The notes under the pieces: generated by a model | The model's input: the letters and a program-made list of their open reading frames with translations, nothing else | What the model was told of the DNA's origin: nothing | The model's database searches: none | Source of the DNA: Isoetes taiwanensis | Lineage: Eukaryota; Streptophyta; Lycopodiopsida; Isoetales; Isoetaceae | NCBI GenBank assembly: GCA_021234155.1 | Contig: JAJEKV010000071.1 | Span: 4,216,483-4,280,482, forward strand | Length of the DNA: 64,000 bases | Direction of reading: 5' to 3' | Position numbers and translations under genes: made by a program | Shown here: one piece after another, positions 22,951 to 35,222 of the stretch | Numbering within the stretch: the first letter of the stretch is position 1 | Layout of the letters: each line of letters starts with the position of its first letter

Positions 22951-23770
22951 CAGGGCAAAGGGGACATGAAAACATCATTCAAGGAGTAGCAAGGACCAAG
23001 ATTATTGTGTGATTTGTCGTTGGTAATACTTTGCTTTCACACTTTTGCCAGGCATATCATTTTGTAATGTTTTTCTTTGACATAAGTCCCACCCTTCACA
23101 GGCCATCTTCCACATGACACAATTTTGACATTAGCACCTTCACCCAGCATACTATGATTTCCAGGAGTATGACTCGGTATGTCCAATCCGCAAAAACTTA
23201 ATGTTAGATGTGCCCCACATAATAGCAACTAAAACAACTTGCACTTAGACATGGATCTTTTGTATTTTATCTTGTATTCTGTTGGCAAGCAAAGGAGAAA
23301 CCATACAAGATTTATACCATCAACAACAATATCTGAGAGCCAGATGCCTTGAACAGTATTTTTCAAGGAGTAATATGGATTGAGTATATCAAACAACTGG
23401 TCGCATAAGGATGCTAAATGAAGTTTCAGGACAAGTGGCACAAAAATGGATTAAAGAGTTTGAAGTCTTGGTGGGTTGGAAAGTCATCAAAACAACCAAT
23501 CTTACCTTGGGCAAAGCTATGCTAATGAAGCGTTGAACATAATTTGATGCAAACTAGTCGGTGATCTCGAAAGCGTAATGTTCGTGAATATAATATGGAT
23601 GCTTAGTGAAGCTTTGATGCTTCACATAATGACGTGCCATTTTACATCCAAATTTCCTTCATTGGACTCGATTCTCGTGGTGCATTATAAATGCACCTTG
23701 CATTATCGGGGTTTAAATGATTATGTCCGTCCAAAAAATGTATCTTTGTTCAACACAATCAATATTGCAT
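22951..23770. other. Unrecognised stretch
   Basis: Short frames only. Faint resemblance to LINE-type sequence near 23,460-23,560, but nothing that supports a call. Confidence 0.3.
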
Positions 23771-24480
23771 TAGTTAATCTGATCAAAAGCATCATTATTC
23801 CCAGAGTATCTTGGGAGCATGTCAAATGATTTTAGGAAGATTTATCTTCTATGGAGATAATAGGAAAAGCTAGCCTAGTATTCGTGGTGGAATGCTAGGA
23901 AAGTAAGGGTTCTTGAAATTATCAACATTCAAAAGCAAGGGCTAGCATTAACAACTAAATATTTCTATAACAAAGCTGCTCATAAGATAATTATGTTTCC
24001 TCTTTCTATTCTCCTCCAGTATCAATTGAACAAATGTCACCCTTTTGGATGGAGAACATTGGAATTTTTTTTGCTTGACAATATCTACTTTGATTTCACG
24101 ATTCCAATTTACCATGACTACTATAAAAAGTTATTGGCCTTTTATTCATTTCACTTCACCAATAGGTATGTTCATTGAACATGGTCTTTTTGAAAATAAG
24201 TGATATTGTATGTTTTGTTTGAAAGATTAAGAAAGATACTACTGTGATATACTGCTATTGTTAAGGTTGCGCACATCACTGGTTGGGACGACTCTTTGTC
24301 TTTTCTAATAAATGTATCAATGGTTTTATTGGTTGGCTTGCAACTTGAGCATTATTCAATTATGTCAAATGTGTATCAATCGCGTCCTAACTATTGAGTG
24401 GTCTTCCTTGAAAATAACAATTAAAAATCTACTTGGCATCTAATGTTTCTTTTACCATTCTCCATCTCCATCTCCCAAGA
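23771..24480 (+). pseudogene. Possible LINE reverse-transcriptase C-terminal relic
   Basis: With several stops and frameshifts, the plus strand reads ALVNLIKSIIIPR and then IINIQKQGLALTTKYFY. This resembles the region after the RT catalytic core of plant LINEs, where a W-K-x-x-x-P-K...G-G-L-G-I block precedes K-Q-x-x-A-L-x-x-K. Catalytic motifs are not seen. Confidence 0.3.
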
Positions 24481-24808
24481 TAATACATTTCTAAAATGAA
24501 GATGCCTTGCTGGAGATGTGAGTGCCCATCATTAGCAAACAATATAATCTTCGAGGATATTATTAGCAAATATCCATGAATGTGCAAATGTTTAATCATA
24601 TGTTACATATATATGGATTTGATATTGGCCTTGAATGTAGAACTCAATCCGAAAATTATATTATTTATCATGATCATATTACCTCATTAGTGCAAGTTTT
24701 GCATAGCATTATGGAAAAGGAGATAAAGTGCTTAGAAGTAATGACCAACTTCGCAATAATATATGATATAATAATAGTAGTAATTGTCATAAATCTAATA
24801 AGATCCTT

Positions 24809-26101
24809 TCATGTTACTATGAGATATTCATTGAGGACAGTAGTTCCAGCCATATTGTTATGCCTCATCTCCTCTATTTTGGATCGATATTCTTTCCACG
24901 TAAATGGTTTATACTTGGGTACATGCTTGTCATCTATCAAAGGCAGTGCTGGTTGGATTATAGCGTCTGCGATTGGAGTGACAAAGTATGCCATGGACAA
25001 CCTAGGCTTAGATGGATTAACAACAGCTCTATGTATCATAGCAAAGTATCGCCCATTGCTTATTGCCTATTGTCACAACAACAACTCTTGTAAGAAAGCA
25101 TCAAAAGTGAGAAGGAGAAATAGGTGCAGTGCTTCACCTGTAAAGTATCTCCAACATCAATAATGAGGCAATCTGAACGCGGTTTACAATTACGCCACTT
25201 ACCATCCATGAAATGCTGGCGTCCTCCCACAAGGTCTTGATAGGAAATGGTTAATAAATGTGTATCGCTATGAGCTGGCAAGCCAATATTACTGCTGGGG
25301 TCTGGTGAAGGTGGGTAGTAGTTAAAACGAAGTGACGCACTCTTTGGGTTGTAAAGTCGAGTAAGGTAAGTGTGTTCTAGACCCAACGCACGCTCTACAA
25401 GCCCGATAAGAAGATTGGATACCTTCTCCATGGAGGATAGATAGTTCTCAATAATGGTGCTGCAAAGAATCGTCAACAAGTTAAAAACATCGTAATCAAA
25501 TGAATGAGAAGAAGAAAAAGAGCATTCTTTAAGTATGAGACCAAAAGACAACATGACCAAACACAAGAGGGTACCAAAATTCTTGAGCATGTTCTTCCAT
25601 AATAGCATGAGCATAATGTTGGTAGAACTCAGGGTCTCGAAGCACTTGGAAGCCCTCATGCCATATCATTTGGCCCTTTACCACGCCCTTGTTGTAACCA
25701 CCACGAGAATAGCCCATGTAGGAGTCAGATAAACGGAGGCCTTTTTCTTTGGATCCAGCAGGCAGGGCGAACAGCTGCATAGCAGTGTTTTCCATTTGTT
25801 TGATCACCTCTGGAGGCACGCCGTGGTTTTTAACCTGAACAAATCCATACTTGACAAAGGCAGAATCTATTTCCTCCACCAATTTTTGCATTGCAGCCTC
25901 ATCAGATTCTCCCTCAGCTATGGCACCCATATCCACCACAGGTGATTTATCTTCTTCTTCATATTCATCATATGCTAGATTGGGTCGCAAGTCTTGAGGC
26001 ACAACAAAGTCCTCAATTTTGCTGCCATCTCTCAACAGAGAATCAAATACTTGGGATTCCATTGCGCTTGTTTTCCAAGCTTTTCTATGTAAAGCAAACA
26101 T
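24809..26101 (-). CDS. 2-oxoglutarate/Fe(II)-dependent dioxygenase (DOXC class), three exons
   Basis: Exons: 26,101-25,575, 25,459-25,138 and 25,066-24,809; introns of 115 and 71 bp, both GT-AG. The joined frame is open, 368 aa (354 aa if the second Met at 26,059, MESQVFDSLL, is the true start, which fits the family better). Residues 55-150 form the N-terminal DIOX_N-like region (SPVVDMGAI, KNHGVPPEV). The catalytic barrel carries H239 and D241 (GLPAHSDTHLLT), H295 (MIHRAVV), and R305/S307 (KPRLS) for 2-oxoglutarate. The family includes plant flavonoid, hormone and alkaloid oxygenases; the substrate cannot be read from sequence. A soluble cytosolic enzyme is expected, as no signal peptide is seen. 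Confidence 0.9.
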
Positions 26102-26300
26102 ATATATGCTTAAGAGTGTTCTTGCATTAGAGAGTTACGAGTAATAGTTTTTGTGCTATATTACATTATAATCGATATTATAATCAAATCTTTAAAGCTC
26201 CTATAAGCCTCTTTACAATAGTTGTCAATTCCGTACATGGTCCATTATAGCTATTCTCATTGTCATGTCATGTTTTCAATTAAACAGTCCATGTCAATGT

Positions 26301-26408
26301 CCTTACATGGTCAATTATGATTATATCATAATAATTGATTCCTTACATGGTCAATTATGATTATATCATAATTGATTCCTTACATGGTCCATTATGATTA
26401 TATCATTG
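26301..26408. repeat. Tandem repeat, three units of 31-40 bp
   Basis: Units begin at 26,301, 26,341 and 26,378, each starting CCTTACATGGTC followed by an ATTATGATTATATCAT block. It lies upstream of the dioxygenase gene. Confidence 0.85.
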
Positions 26409-26410
26409 TC

Positions 26411-26779
26411 TATTAGGGTCATGCCTCAACTTGAGAGTGGGTGGGTGCCCTTAAATGAAAGCGCTCTCAATACTGGACATGGTCATGTTAAAATCACGAA
26501 AATTCCCAAAAATACTGTGTGTTTAGTAGACCATTTGTTATAACATGCAAGGGGCAGAAATATGGCAGAGATATGCTGGTGATTTTATCATGACTGTGCA
26601 CATGCCTCTTAAATAACTCGAAAACATGCTATATTGACATTCAATCTTGACCATTGAATTGCACATTTGGGTGGAGCCTCCCCATGTGCGCCCAACCCAG
26701 AATTTCCATGTGCATCCCCATGTGCGCCCATCAATCCATGCCTTAAATTTCCGTTGGGTTGTCCATCAATGGTTGCATG
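26411..26779. repeat. Dispersed direct repeat, copy 1
   Basis: Closely matches 27,376-27,764, from TATTAGGGTCATGCC to ATGGTTGCATG. Copy 2 is about 20 bp longer owing to a GGGCTTCCTCCCC block. No TG..CA ends, so LTR identity is unproven. Confidence 0.8.
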
Positions 26780-26912
26780 GGCCTTAAACATCTAAAGCTC
26801 CATAGCTTCATAACAGTAATTGAAACTACCAAATCTGCTTATCTCTATCCAAATCATTCAAAGGATATGCAGATGGATTAAAAACATATATAGCAATGAG
26901 CACGTCACTTAC

Positions 26913-27082
26913 ATCTGCAAACCTCTTGGCAAGTGCTTGCAATACAGCATCAATAAAGGATCTTCGGGAAACTCATTCTAGTCAAGAGCTTGCAGATTCT
27001 CCTTCTGTTCTGGAATAGGAACATACCTCAAATGGTGTTCATGAATAGTGCCATCAGCATCCACAAATGTCATCTTACCATC
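26913..27082 (-). pseudogene. Exon-like fragment, unrecognised protein
   Basis: The minus strand has a 3' splice-like signal (TTGCAAG at 27,083-27,089), an open reading (DGKMTFVDADGTIHEHHLRY, then PEQKENLQALD), a TAG, further readable sequence, and a good 5' splice site (GATGTAAGTG) at 26,913. It may be a decayed exon. It lies between the two copies of the 370-390-bp repeat. Family not recognised. Confidence 0.3.
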
Positions 27083-27375
27083 CTTGCAACAATTTATAAA
27101 AAGACTAAGATTATACAAAGTATTATACAAAGTATTGTATAAAATATATAATAATGTATTATATTGATATACCATAGATAAAAAATGATAGGCAATCCTA
27201 CATTTCCAGCCCTTCAAATGCCATATAAATTTTTTTCTAGTCTTTCTTATGACGGGCATTTCACAATTTGGTGCCCTTCATTTGCAGGGCAAAAAAAATT
27301 TCTACCTATTTTGACGGGCAAAATAGCTAAAAATGGGCGTGACAGCCGTCAAATTTACACATTGCTCTCAATACT

Positions 27376-27764
27376 TATTAGGGTCATGCCTCAACTTGAG
27401 AGTGGGTGGGTGCCCTTAAATGAAAGCGCTCTCAATAGTGGACATGGTCATGTTAAAATCAAGAAAATCCCCAAAAATACTGGGTGTTTTGTAGACCATT
27501 TGTGATAATATGCAAGGGGCAGGAATATGGCAGAGATATGCCGGTGATTTTATCACGACTGTGCACATGCCTCTTAAATAACTCGAAAACATGCTATATT
27601 GACATTCAATCTTGATCATTGAATTGCATATTTGGGTGGGTGGAGCCTCCCCATGTGCGCCCAAATTGGGGGGCTTCCTCCCCATAATTTCCATGTGCAT
27701 CCCCATGTGCGCCCATCAATCCAGGCCTTAAATTTGCATTGGATTGTCCATCAATGGTTGCATG
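27376..27764. repeat. Dispersed direct repeat, copy 2
   Basis: Second copy of 26,411-26,779. The two copies bracket about 600 bp. Confidence 0.8.
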
Positions 27765-28020
27765 ACCGGATCGAGCGAGACAGGCGATTGCGCAGTATTT
27801 ACAGGCATGCAGTTACGCATGCAGCGAGCATGCACGGGCGAGCGAGCGAGCGAGCGACATGCGCATGCGAGCATGAGCGCAGGCTGACAAAAGTGCATAA
27901 AAGCGGCGAGCGGCGAGCGCATACAAAGCAAATTGGCAGCGAAAAAGCGGCGGCAGAGCGAGCATTGCGAAACGCAAACAAGCAAGTGGCGGCGACAAAG
28001 CGGGGACTCGGCGATGTCTT
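27765..28020. repeat. GC-rich block with GCGA/GCGGC-type simple repeats
   Basis: Sharp rise in GC compared with neighbours. Contains (GCGA)n near 27,838-27,857 and repeated GGCGGCG/GAGCG motifs, with open frames on both strands that follow from composition only. Confidence 0.6.
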
Positions 28021-30240
28021 TTGCTACATGGAAATAACTATTGTATTAACTTAACCTGTTTCTAGTTTTTCCCCTTTGAATCCGATGCCTCTCATCTCGT
28101 GCATGATTTTGGATTTAGCCTAATGCTCTCTCTCTCTTTCTCTTCTAAATGCTCTTCTGTTTTTGATGCTTCAGATTTTTCTGAATGGACCCTCTTTACT
28201 GCTTCAGGTTCGTTTTTCGTTCATCCAATTTGTATGCATTCAGATCTGTTTGTTTTGCCGAGACCAGTATCAGAATCTATCAATGACAAGGGAGCAAATG
28301 ATTGCTCAGTTAGTTGGCGGATCATACGGGTCTTGCAGTTCTTGGGCTGAGCCCTCTTGGCTATGGCAGCCCCAGAACTAGCGACAGCAATGCCGGAGAT
28401 AGCAGCCTTGGCCATGTTTCACCTTCGTAGCTTTGGTCTCTATTTTTTTGGTTAAGTGTTAGACCATTGATTTGTGGTTTTTCGAAGGAAATTTAGATAT
28501 GTGTATTTTGCTTAGGTGTGGTTGGTAATCTAATGGTCTGGTCACATGTAGCCGTTGATAGCAATACTTCCCTATCAATCATGGAAAAGTGAAGGGTCAC
28601 ATGCATCAGAATGATAGCAATGGAGTCCAGTTCAATTCACAGGGATTGTTTCAGCCGGTTCCTTCCCTCGGTTGAATGAATTCCTATTGACAGGAATCCG
28701 TTCGTTCTCAACACGTGGCTCAAAGTTCTTCATCACAACCAGAACTTTTGAACTGCTCTTGCAAGAAAGAAGGAAGAAGGCCTAAAGTGGTTGACGGCTT
28801 CATATAACCCCTGCACTAAAATTAGGTTCATGTTAACAAGAAACGCGTCCTGTTGACTGCTACATGTGAACGGACCCTAAGTTACTTGAGTATTGATGTG
28901 GCTTAAAGCTTGTTGTGTTGGAAGAACACGTAGCTCTCATACTTCAAAAATAGGGGGGTTTGGCCCCGAAAAATCCCCACATTCTTAAACTTTTCCGACG
29001 AGTTAAAAAATTCTCGACAATTTTTTGCAAAAAAATTGGAAAATAGGCAATCTTTTTTCTGGTAACATGAAATGAAAGGCAGCATTTTTTCCCGTTGGAT
29101 GGGCTACTAAATTCGAGCCTTGGTAGCCCCTTCATGGTGCCTTGGCCAACTTTTTCATTTCGGTGGTGGACAAGGACACATATTGATGTGATTCTTTTAC
29201 GTGACATTTCAGTGGGCAGCCTGAGCTGAAAGGTGATTCTGCACGATTCCAATAATTCAACCCATTCAAGATGCCCCATTCTAGAAATACAGGTCACAAT
29301 GCTGGCTTTTTTATCCTTTAACCACAATCACGATCTGATAATATGTTACGAGTAGCTAAATTCTTGCACGCATTTTTTCATAAGCCCATCTTGAGGTTAT
29401 ATGGCCTACCTTATATGGCCCATCTTGCGGTTTTATGGCTATCCAGTTTCAAAATAGGTATGGCTTGTCATAACATTATGCAGTTTTAAACAAATTTGGT
29501 TCTTCCTCAATGTTGTTTTCACTTATCTCATCTCAGGTTGGTACATGTGAAGATTGATGATAAGAAAATCCAATAACATGAAACTAACTTCCAGAATTCA
29601 CTTCTAAAAATATAATCCCTTACACAAAGTTTACTATGTAGTCACAACCAAGTTGTTAAAGAGAAATATTTGCGGCGGCTGGCGGCGGTAAATTTCTTGT
29701 ATTGATAAATTTAAGCAATAAAGACCGCAAAGCAATTTACATATAGTTTAGGTATAGCCATAAGATATGTGATAGAATGGGTGCATAATACTTTGTCAAA
29801 ACTTGGGTTGAGATAAATAGGGGCCTTCCTTATCTAAACTATATAATTGCTATAGGCAAGATGCCTTGAGAATATACGTTTATATTCCTTCTTATTTGAG
29901 TGACACATTTCTAGTCTGTCTCGGGGAAAAAATCAGGAAAGTGACTTCATAAAATTTGAAAATTACAAGGACAACAAGTTGCCTACTTTTTGGCCGCTCA
30001 ACGGAGATGACTTCTAATCCTTAGCTTGATGGATCCGATGCAAGAGGTAAGGCCGCCGTGTTGAATCGAGTGCAACTGGATTACACAACTTTTTGAAGAA
30101 GGCAACCTCTGCACGATCCATGCCAAGCGGGTGACAGTCATGCCCAAAGACCTCCACCTGGCGAGGAGGATTCGCAAGGAGAAGCCGTGAAGAGCTCCAG
30201 TTTAGTAAATTATATAAATATAAGTTTTTCCTGTACATTT
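28021..30240. other. Noncoding stretch with a scrap of dispersed repeat
   Basis: No gene recognised. 29,695-29,815 is a condensed copy of blocks found at 21,952-22,580. Short frames near 28,100-28,420 and 28,900-29,330 match nothing. Confidence 0.4.
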
Positions 30241-30300
30241 TATTCGTTATCTATAAAAGTAATTTTCTCTGTAGATTCATCTCCTCTTTGATATGAAAGT

Positions 30301-30505
30301 ATTCTTGTATAAATTAAATGATAGTAGAATCCTTTGCATCTTACTTAGAATGCTCTTAATTAGCTTAGCAGCATAAAATTCTGACCTAGAAATAAAAAAT
30401 GCATATTCTTGTATAAATTAAATGATAGTAGAATCCTTTGCATCTTACTTAGAATGCTCTTAATTAGCTAAGTAGCATAAAATTCTGACCTAGAAATAAA
30501 AAATT
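30301..30505. repeat. 103-bp tandem duplication
   Basis: Two units (30,301-30,403 and 30,404-30,505) starting ATTCTTGTATAAATT, differing at very few bases (for example GCTTAGCAGC against GCTAAGTAGC). Confidence 0.9.
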
Positions 30506-30509
30506 GGCT

Positions 30510-31140
30510 CGAATCGCCAACTCGGCGAAGTCCGCTTAAACGCCTCTGGGTCAAGCGTTTGAGGACCTTGGTTCAGCCGAACCCACCCGAGTCACTTGAT
30601 TTAGGGCAAAATTGATCCAAATTTTGTACTAAAAGATGTTAGAATGATTAGAAATTGTCTAGAAATACAGTGTAGCACTTTAAATTTGTTAAAAATATCC
30701 AAAAATAGCTAAAATCGGCCAACCCGGGTGAGTCTGCGCCAAACGCCTCTGCGTTCGTGACGCAGACCCCTTCCGCAGGAACCCACTCGGCTTACCCATA
30801 TTTGCACCTTTAGATGTCTTTTTAGTATGAAATAAGTTGCTAGTTAGTTTAGAAATGACCCAAATAAGCATTTTAGGATCTTGTAATTGTTAAAATTGTT
30901 GACTTTTGGCAGAAATCAAGGCACCAGGGTGAGTCCGCGCCAAAGGCTCATGCGTTGAGAACGCAGACATCATTTCACCAAAGGCTCGTGCATTGAGAAC
31001 GCAGACATCATTGGCACGAACGCACCCGCTCCTGCATTGAGAACGCATACATCATTGGCGCGAACGCCCCGAGTCACATGATTTCGAGCAAAAAGTTTGC
31101 CAATTTTGCTTAGAAAAAAGTTTGTCAATTTTGCTTAGAA
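30510..31140. repeat. Minisatellite-like region
   Basis: Recurring blocks: an AACGCCTCTGxGT motif with the theme GTGAGTC at 30,540, 30,730 and 30,930; three units of GCATTGAGAACGCAGACATC type at 30,950-31,050; and two 25-bp units with TTTGCTTAGAA at 31,091-31,140. Noncoding. Confidence 0.7.
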
Positions 31141-31959
31141 AAGGTCCTTGGTGCACATTGTAGCCATCTCCCCCATTCTAGCTTTTCAATCTATTTGAAC
31201 CTCATCTTAAAAAAATTCCACAATAGCATAAATCGAACCTCCCACCCACAAGGATGAACCCCCAACCCCCGTGCCAACCAACCATCGGGCGGGCATCATT
31301 TGTGTTTGAATTATAATCCTTAATTAATTTAAGCTTTAACACGTTAGATAATATTAATGGCCAAGCCTTAGAGTTAGAACCAAGACCCTTAAGCTAGATA
31401 GAGACAGCATCTGCATTTATCCTAGCTTAGTTGTCTCTCTTATCTTGCTAAGTGTCTTCTTGTCTACATACAGGTAGTAAAATCAAACATTTTTCTTGGA
31501 AACCCAGCTAGTTGCCAAGGCCTTAGAAATTGTTGTCACACGTTGGTATGATACACCAACACACGTTACAGGTGCGCTACCATCAAGTGTCTTCCGTCAT
31601 GCCTTTGTACCATAGATAATTATCTAGGAATTCATTCTATCTAGGTAATTTAGTCTAACACATCAAGTACACCCAGTGAATAAGTCTCCTTATACCACCC
31701 CATGATAGTAAATAAGTACCTTTCTCAGTGCCTAGTAAAGTGCCAATTGCCAAGTGGGTCAATTGAAGTAGAGTGGATAAAGGTATAAAAATAGGGTTTG
31801 TAGAGTAAATAGACGTAAATAATTGTTGTTGTGGTAGTATTAGTTGCCTTGTGCACTTAGGGCAGTAAAATAGGTCAGGAGAACCTTCGTTGCAGATCCT
31901 CAAGCCTCGACAGTGGAGCCACTCGACAAACATCAACGAATTGAAGGAAGAGGGCAACC
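31141..31959. other. Noncoding stretch
   Basis: No ORF with recognisable content, no LTR end. A CTACATACAG signal near 31,465 resembles a 3' splice site, but no exon follows. Confidence 0.3.
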
Positions 31960-34310
31960 TTATAGAGGAAACTTCAGCAAATCAAAGGCCAAGATGGTGC
32001 ACGGGGAAGCCCGAACACAAATAATAAAAGGGAGCCTACAGGAAGGACGATTGCGACATCAAGAATAGACACAAGACTTGCCAAGAGGGCTATCCAACAG
32101 CCAATGGGCATCATGGCACTTACAAATTGATCACATTAGGAGAGGAACATCTCCTAGTCAAGGATATTCTCCAAGTGCTATATTGTCTCGAGGAACGACC
32201 CCACATCGATGACTAATGTCACAGCTACGCCACCAACAAGTAGACGACTTCATCGACTTATAATATCAAGAGTCCTAAAGGATGAGACTGGACATACCTC
32301 CTAGGAAGGGCAACTATCGCAGATATACAGGCCATAGTACTATCAGATTTAGACTTCAAGCAAACATACTTTGTCTAAGGAGGTATTACAAGCCAGCAAG
32401 GGTGGGCTGCTCAGAAATAGGAATATGGCAACACCGCAAAAAACTTTCCCTCATCAGCCCCGATACTTCAGATCAGCTACATCAACCTCGACAAGTACCA
32501 TCTCAAGATCATGACGATCTTCTACCTTAGAGATTGGAGGTCAAACACCATCAAGAAGAGGCACCATGGGGGACCAAATACCAGCATTACTAACTGATCA
32601 GTCAAAATTACAATCCCTGTACATGGATGCAAATAAGCTTCTCTTAGAAAAAGAAGTTGCACAGTTAGAAGTGGTAAAGTACTCGACATTGTCTTCAGCC
32701 TTATAACAGCAGCATGTGGCCGCCAAGATGAAGAATCAAATCAATAAGGTCAACACAACAATATTCAGGAGTTAGAAGAATCATCCTCAAATCTCGTAAC
32801 CTTCAAGGCAGATGAGCCGACATGAAAGATTCTACACAGTGGTGAACATTACCTTCAAGCCTTTGGGATGCGACACCGAGCCTTCTGTTGCCACTACATC
32901 ACCAAGTCCACTAAGATGGGTAACTTTAATGAAGATAGTCAACATCAACATTAAGGACGAGAAGAGTCAAAAGTCAGAATATGTTCGACAAAAGAAAGTA
33001 CGGCACACGAATGATTATACAACAACTCCAAGGAGACCAGATTTTTCAACAAAGTATGGATCATCGCCTTGCTACCCCAATGACTAACGACTACACCAGC
33101 TTTAAACAAGCTAGAGGACCTATCATATAGTTGAATATTTTAGAATTATGAATGATAACATCCATGATGGGATGGGGACAAAATTTTGAGTAGATTTTTG
33201 TCATTTCTTTTAGAAGGGATGGACCTAATAATGGAGCAGAGCTTCAAGGATTGGGAAGAAAAACGTATGGAGTACAATAATTGTATACATTGATGACAGA
33301 TATCCAACATATTGGAACCTCTTCGTGAGCTTGATCACCTCGCTAAGAAGGATTCAATAATAGGATAACCGTCGACCATGTATATGACGAGTACTTCCAC
33401 AGCATAAGGAATAATCCGACCAAATGAAGGGAAGCAATCTAATAAGTCCGGCTAACTTCTTAGATGGCATCAACTCAAAGGTGGGACTATTTCAAATGGG
33501 CAATATTTAAGAAAAAGGGGAGATCCTAGAGTATAGATTAGATCTGAAACAAGAATAATTATTTAATCACATAGTTTTTTATGTGTGCCCAAAAGTAAGG
33601 TCATGCTTACTAAACTTGTGGCCATAGGATTTATGTAAGTAGTTCTTTGCACCTCCTAGATGGCGGACATCTTTAAGAGCAAGACTCTTAAGTCTAAATC
33701 TAGGCCAGTAATTATGGCAAGGCCGAGTAATTAGCAGCACCAAAGGAACAAGAGTCAAGTTCGACATCAACCTTAAGCGGAGCAAAGTAGAGCATCGGCA
33801 CCAACTTATGTACATTGGCAGGTATGACCTCATAATAGGCATGGAATATCAAAGCCGGTTAAGGCAATAATTGATTATCATAAACAAGAGATGTTTATCC
33901 TAGCACCAAAGGACAATTACCTTATAAAAGTTAAGGAAGTAATTTCAATCGTGTAACGCATGTCAGTGAAGCAATTACTAAGTGCGTCACGAGGAACGAG
34001 GTCATACATACTTAAGCTACAAGTCGTCGACCCCGACCACAACAGTAAGAAGGAAGATGCTACTTCGGAACAGTTGCCTCAGCCAATTTCGAAGTTAATC
34101 AAGAAGTTCCATGATATACCTCCAGACGAAATTTGAGAGCTTTTGCTCTATAGAGGCGTAGAGTCTGAAATCACTCTTGCACCAGATGCAGAGCCGACCA
34201 GCAAAGCTCTTTATAGAATGAGCACTTCCGAGCTAGCGGAGCTCAAGAAGCTTGTAGGAGTTGATCGACTTGGGATCCTTTCGGCCAGGATGAAAAATAT
34301 TTCTCTCAAT
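31960..34310 (+). pseudogene. Second decayed Ty3/gypsy (gag, protease, RT start)
   Basis: Plus-strand pieces in several frames. A polar, coiled-coil-like gag stretch lies at 32,580-33,090. A protease region at 33,660-33,860 parallels 2,030-2,210 (KSRPV, then YDLIIGMEY). The RT N-terminus at 34,090-34,260 parallels 2,410-2,590 (YRGVESEITLAPDAEPTSKA, then RMSTSELAELKK). Many stops and frameshifts; similarity stops at about 34,300, so later RT, RNase H and integrase are missing. Much older than the other elements. Confidence 0.65.
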
Positions 34311-34460
34311 GAACTATAAGAAAAAACCAACAAACAAATTTTTGAGTCCCGATTTCTATAAGGTTTTTGTTGTGTGCTTTCAACTCCTGCAAGTCGGAAT
34401 GGGACATGAGATCATGTGCATATGCTCAAAAAATGGATTTGAGGCATAAAAGAGCAAAAC

Positions 34461-34563
34461 TCCCCTCTCTCTCCCTCCCTCCCTTCCTCCCTCCCCCCTC
34501 CCTCCCTCCCTCTCCCTCTCCCTTCCTCCCCCAACGCGCAAGCACATATACACACACACACAT
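34461..34563. repeat. Polypyrimidine (CCCT/CT)n then (CA)n microsatellite
   Basis: A pure C/T tract with CCCTCCCTCCCT units, followed by CATATACACACACACACA. The reading frames across it are compositional. Confidence 0.9.
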
Positions 34564-35038
34564 ATACTCACTGGATCTGGTAGACTTGTTGGTCCCCATG
34601 GATGTTAAAGTTAAATTCAGTTCAACTCAATTTTGGGATCTTCATAATGCCTTTGCATTCTAGTTTTCTATAAGCATGAGGGGTAGAAGAACAATAGATG
34701 AGATATTGCATTTTTACACATGGCAATGACAACATGAATACTTTATGGGGTGTTATATGGATGGGAGTAGTGCAATGATTGTATAATGGTGCTTACAAAA
34801 TTGGCTATAAAGAACCTTAAAATACCACACCACTTTAGAGAACCATACATCCTTTAAAAAAAACCTCTTTAAAAACTACACTTACTTATAAACCCCACCT
34901 CCAAAAGCTACACCTCATTAGAAACATCACCACCTCAAAAGTAAAAACCACAGTTCCTTTAACACTAGAGTGGTCCTGGGGACCATTCCTAGTCCATGGA
35001 CCAGAATTGGTCCAGTTGAGCTACTGCCACTTAAACCA

Positions 35039-35064
35039 ATATAGGGTAGAAGCATGAAAGGGTG
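35039..35064 (+). repeat. Left terminal inverted repeat
   Basis: 26-bp perfect inverse match to 44,005-44,030. Just outside it, 34,966-35,020 is rich in nested short palindromes (GGTCCTGGGGACC, TCCATGGA, GGACCAGAATTGGTCC). Confidence 0.8.
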
Positions 35065-35198
35065 GGCAAAAAAAGGGACACTTTTATACATTTACATTTG
35101 GCAAAATGTAAAAAAATTCCCCTTGAGGTCTCATTTATTAGGGGGTACCTAATTTTCAAACGGGTTGGGAAACTTTAATGCACTAATTTTCAAAAATT

Positions 35199-35222
35199 AA
35201 AAAAAAAAAAAAAAAAAAAAAA
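35199..35222. repeat. Poly-A run
   Basis: An uninterrupted run of about 24 A residues near the left TIR. Confidence 0.9.

Noticed and set aside
24576-25163. Plus-strand 195-aa ORF
   Set aside because: It runs antisense through exon 3 of the dioxygenase gene, whose splice sites and catalytic residues are unambiguous.
26411-27764. TRIM-type element
   Set aside because: Repeats lack TG..CA ends, and no primer site or purine tract was found; kept as unexplained direct repeats.
27728-27998. Overlapping Ala/Arg/Cys-rich minus ORFs
   Set aside because: Result of GC-rich simple repeats; no domain.
30301-31140. CRISPR-like array
   Set aside because: Units are adjacent or variably spaced, with no regular unique spacers; plant nuclear DNA.
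34380-34571. Glu/Gly/Arg-rich minus ORF
   Set aside because: Translation of a polypyrimidine microsatellite.
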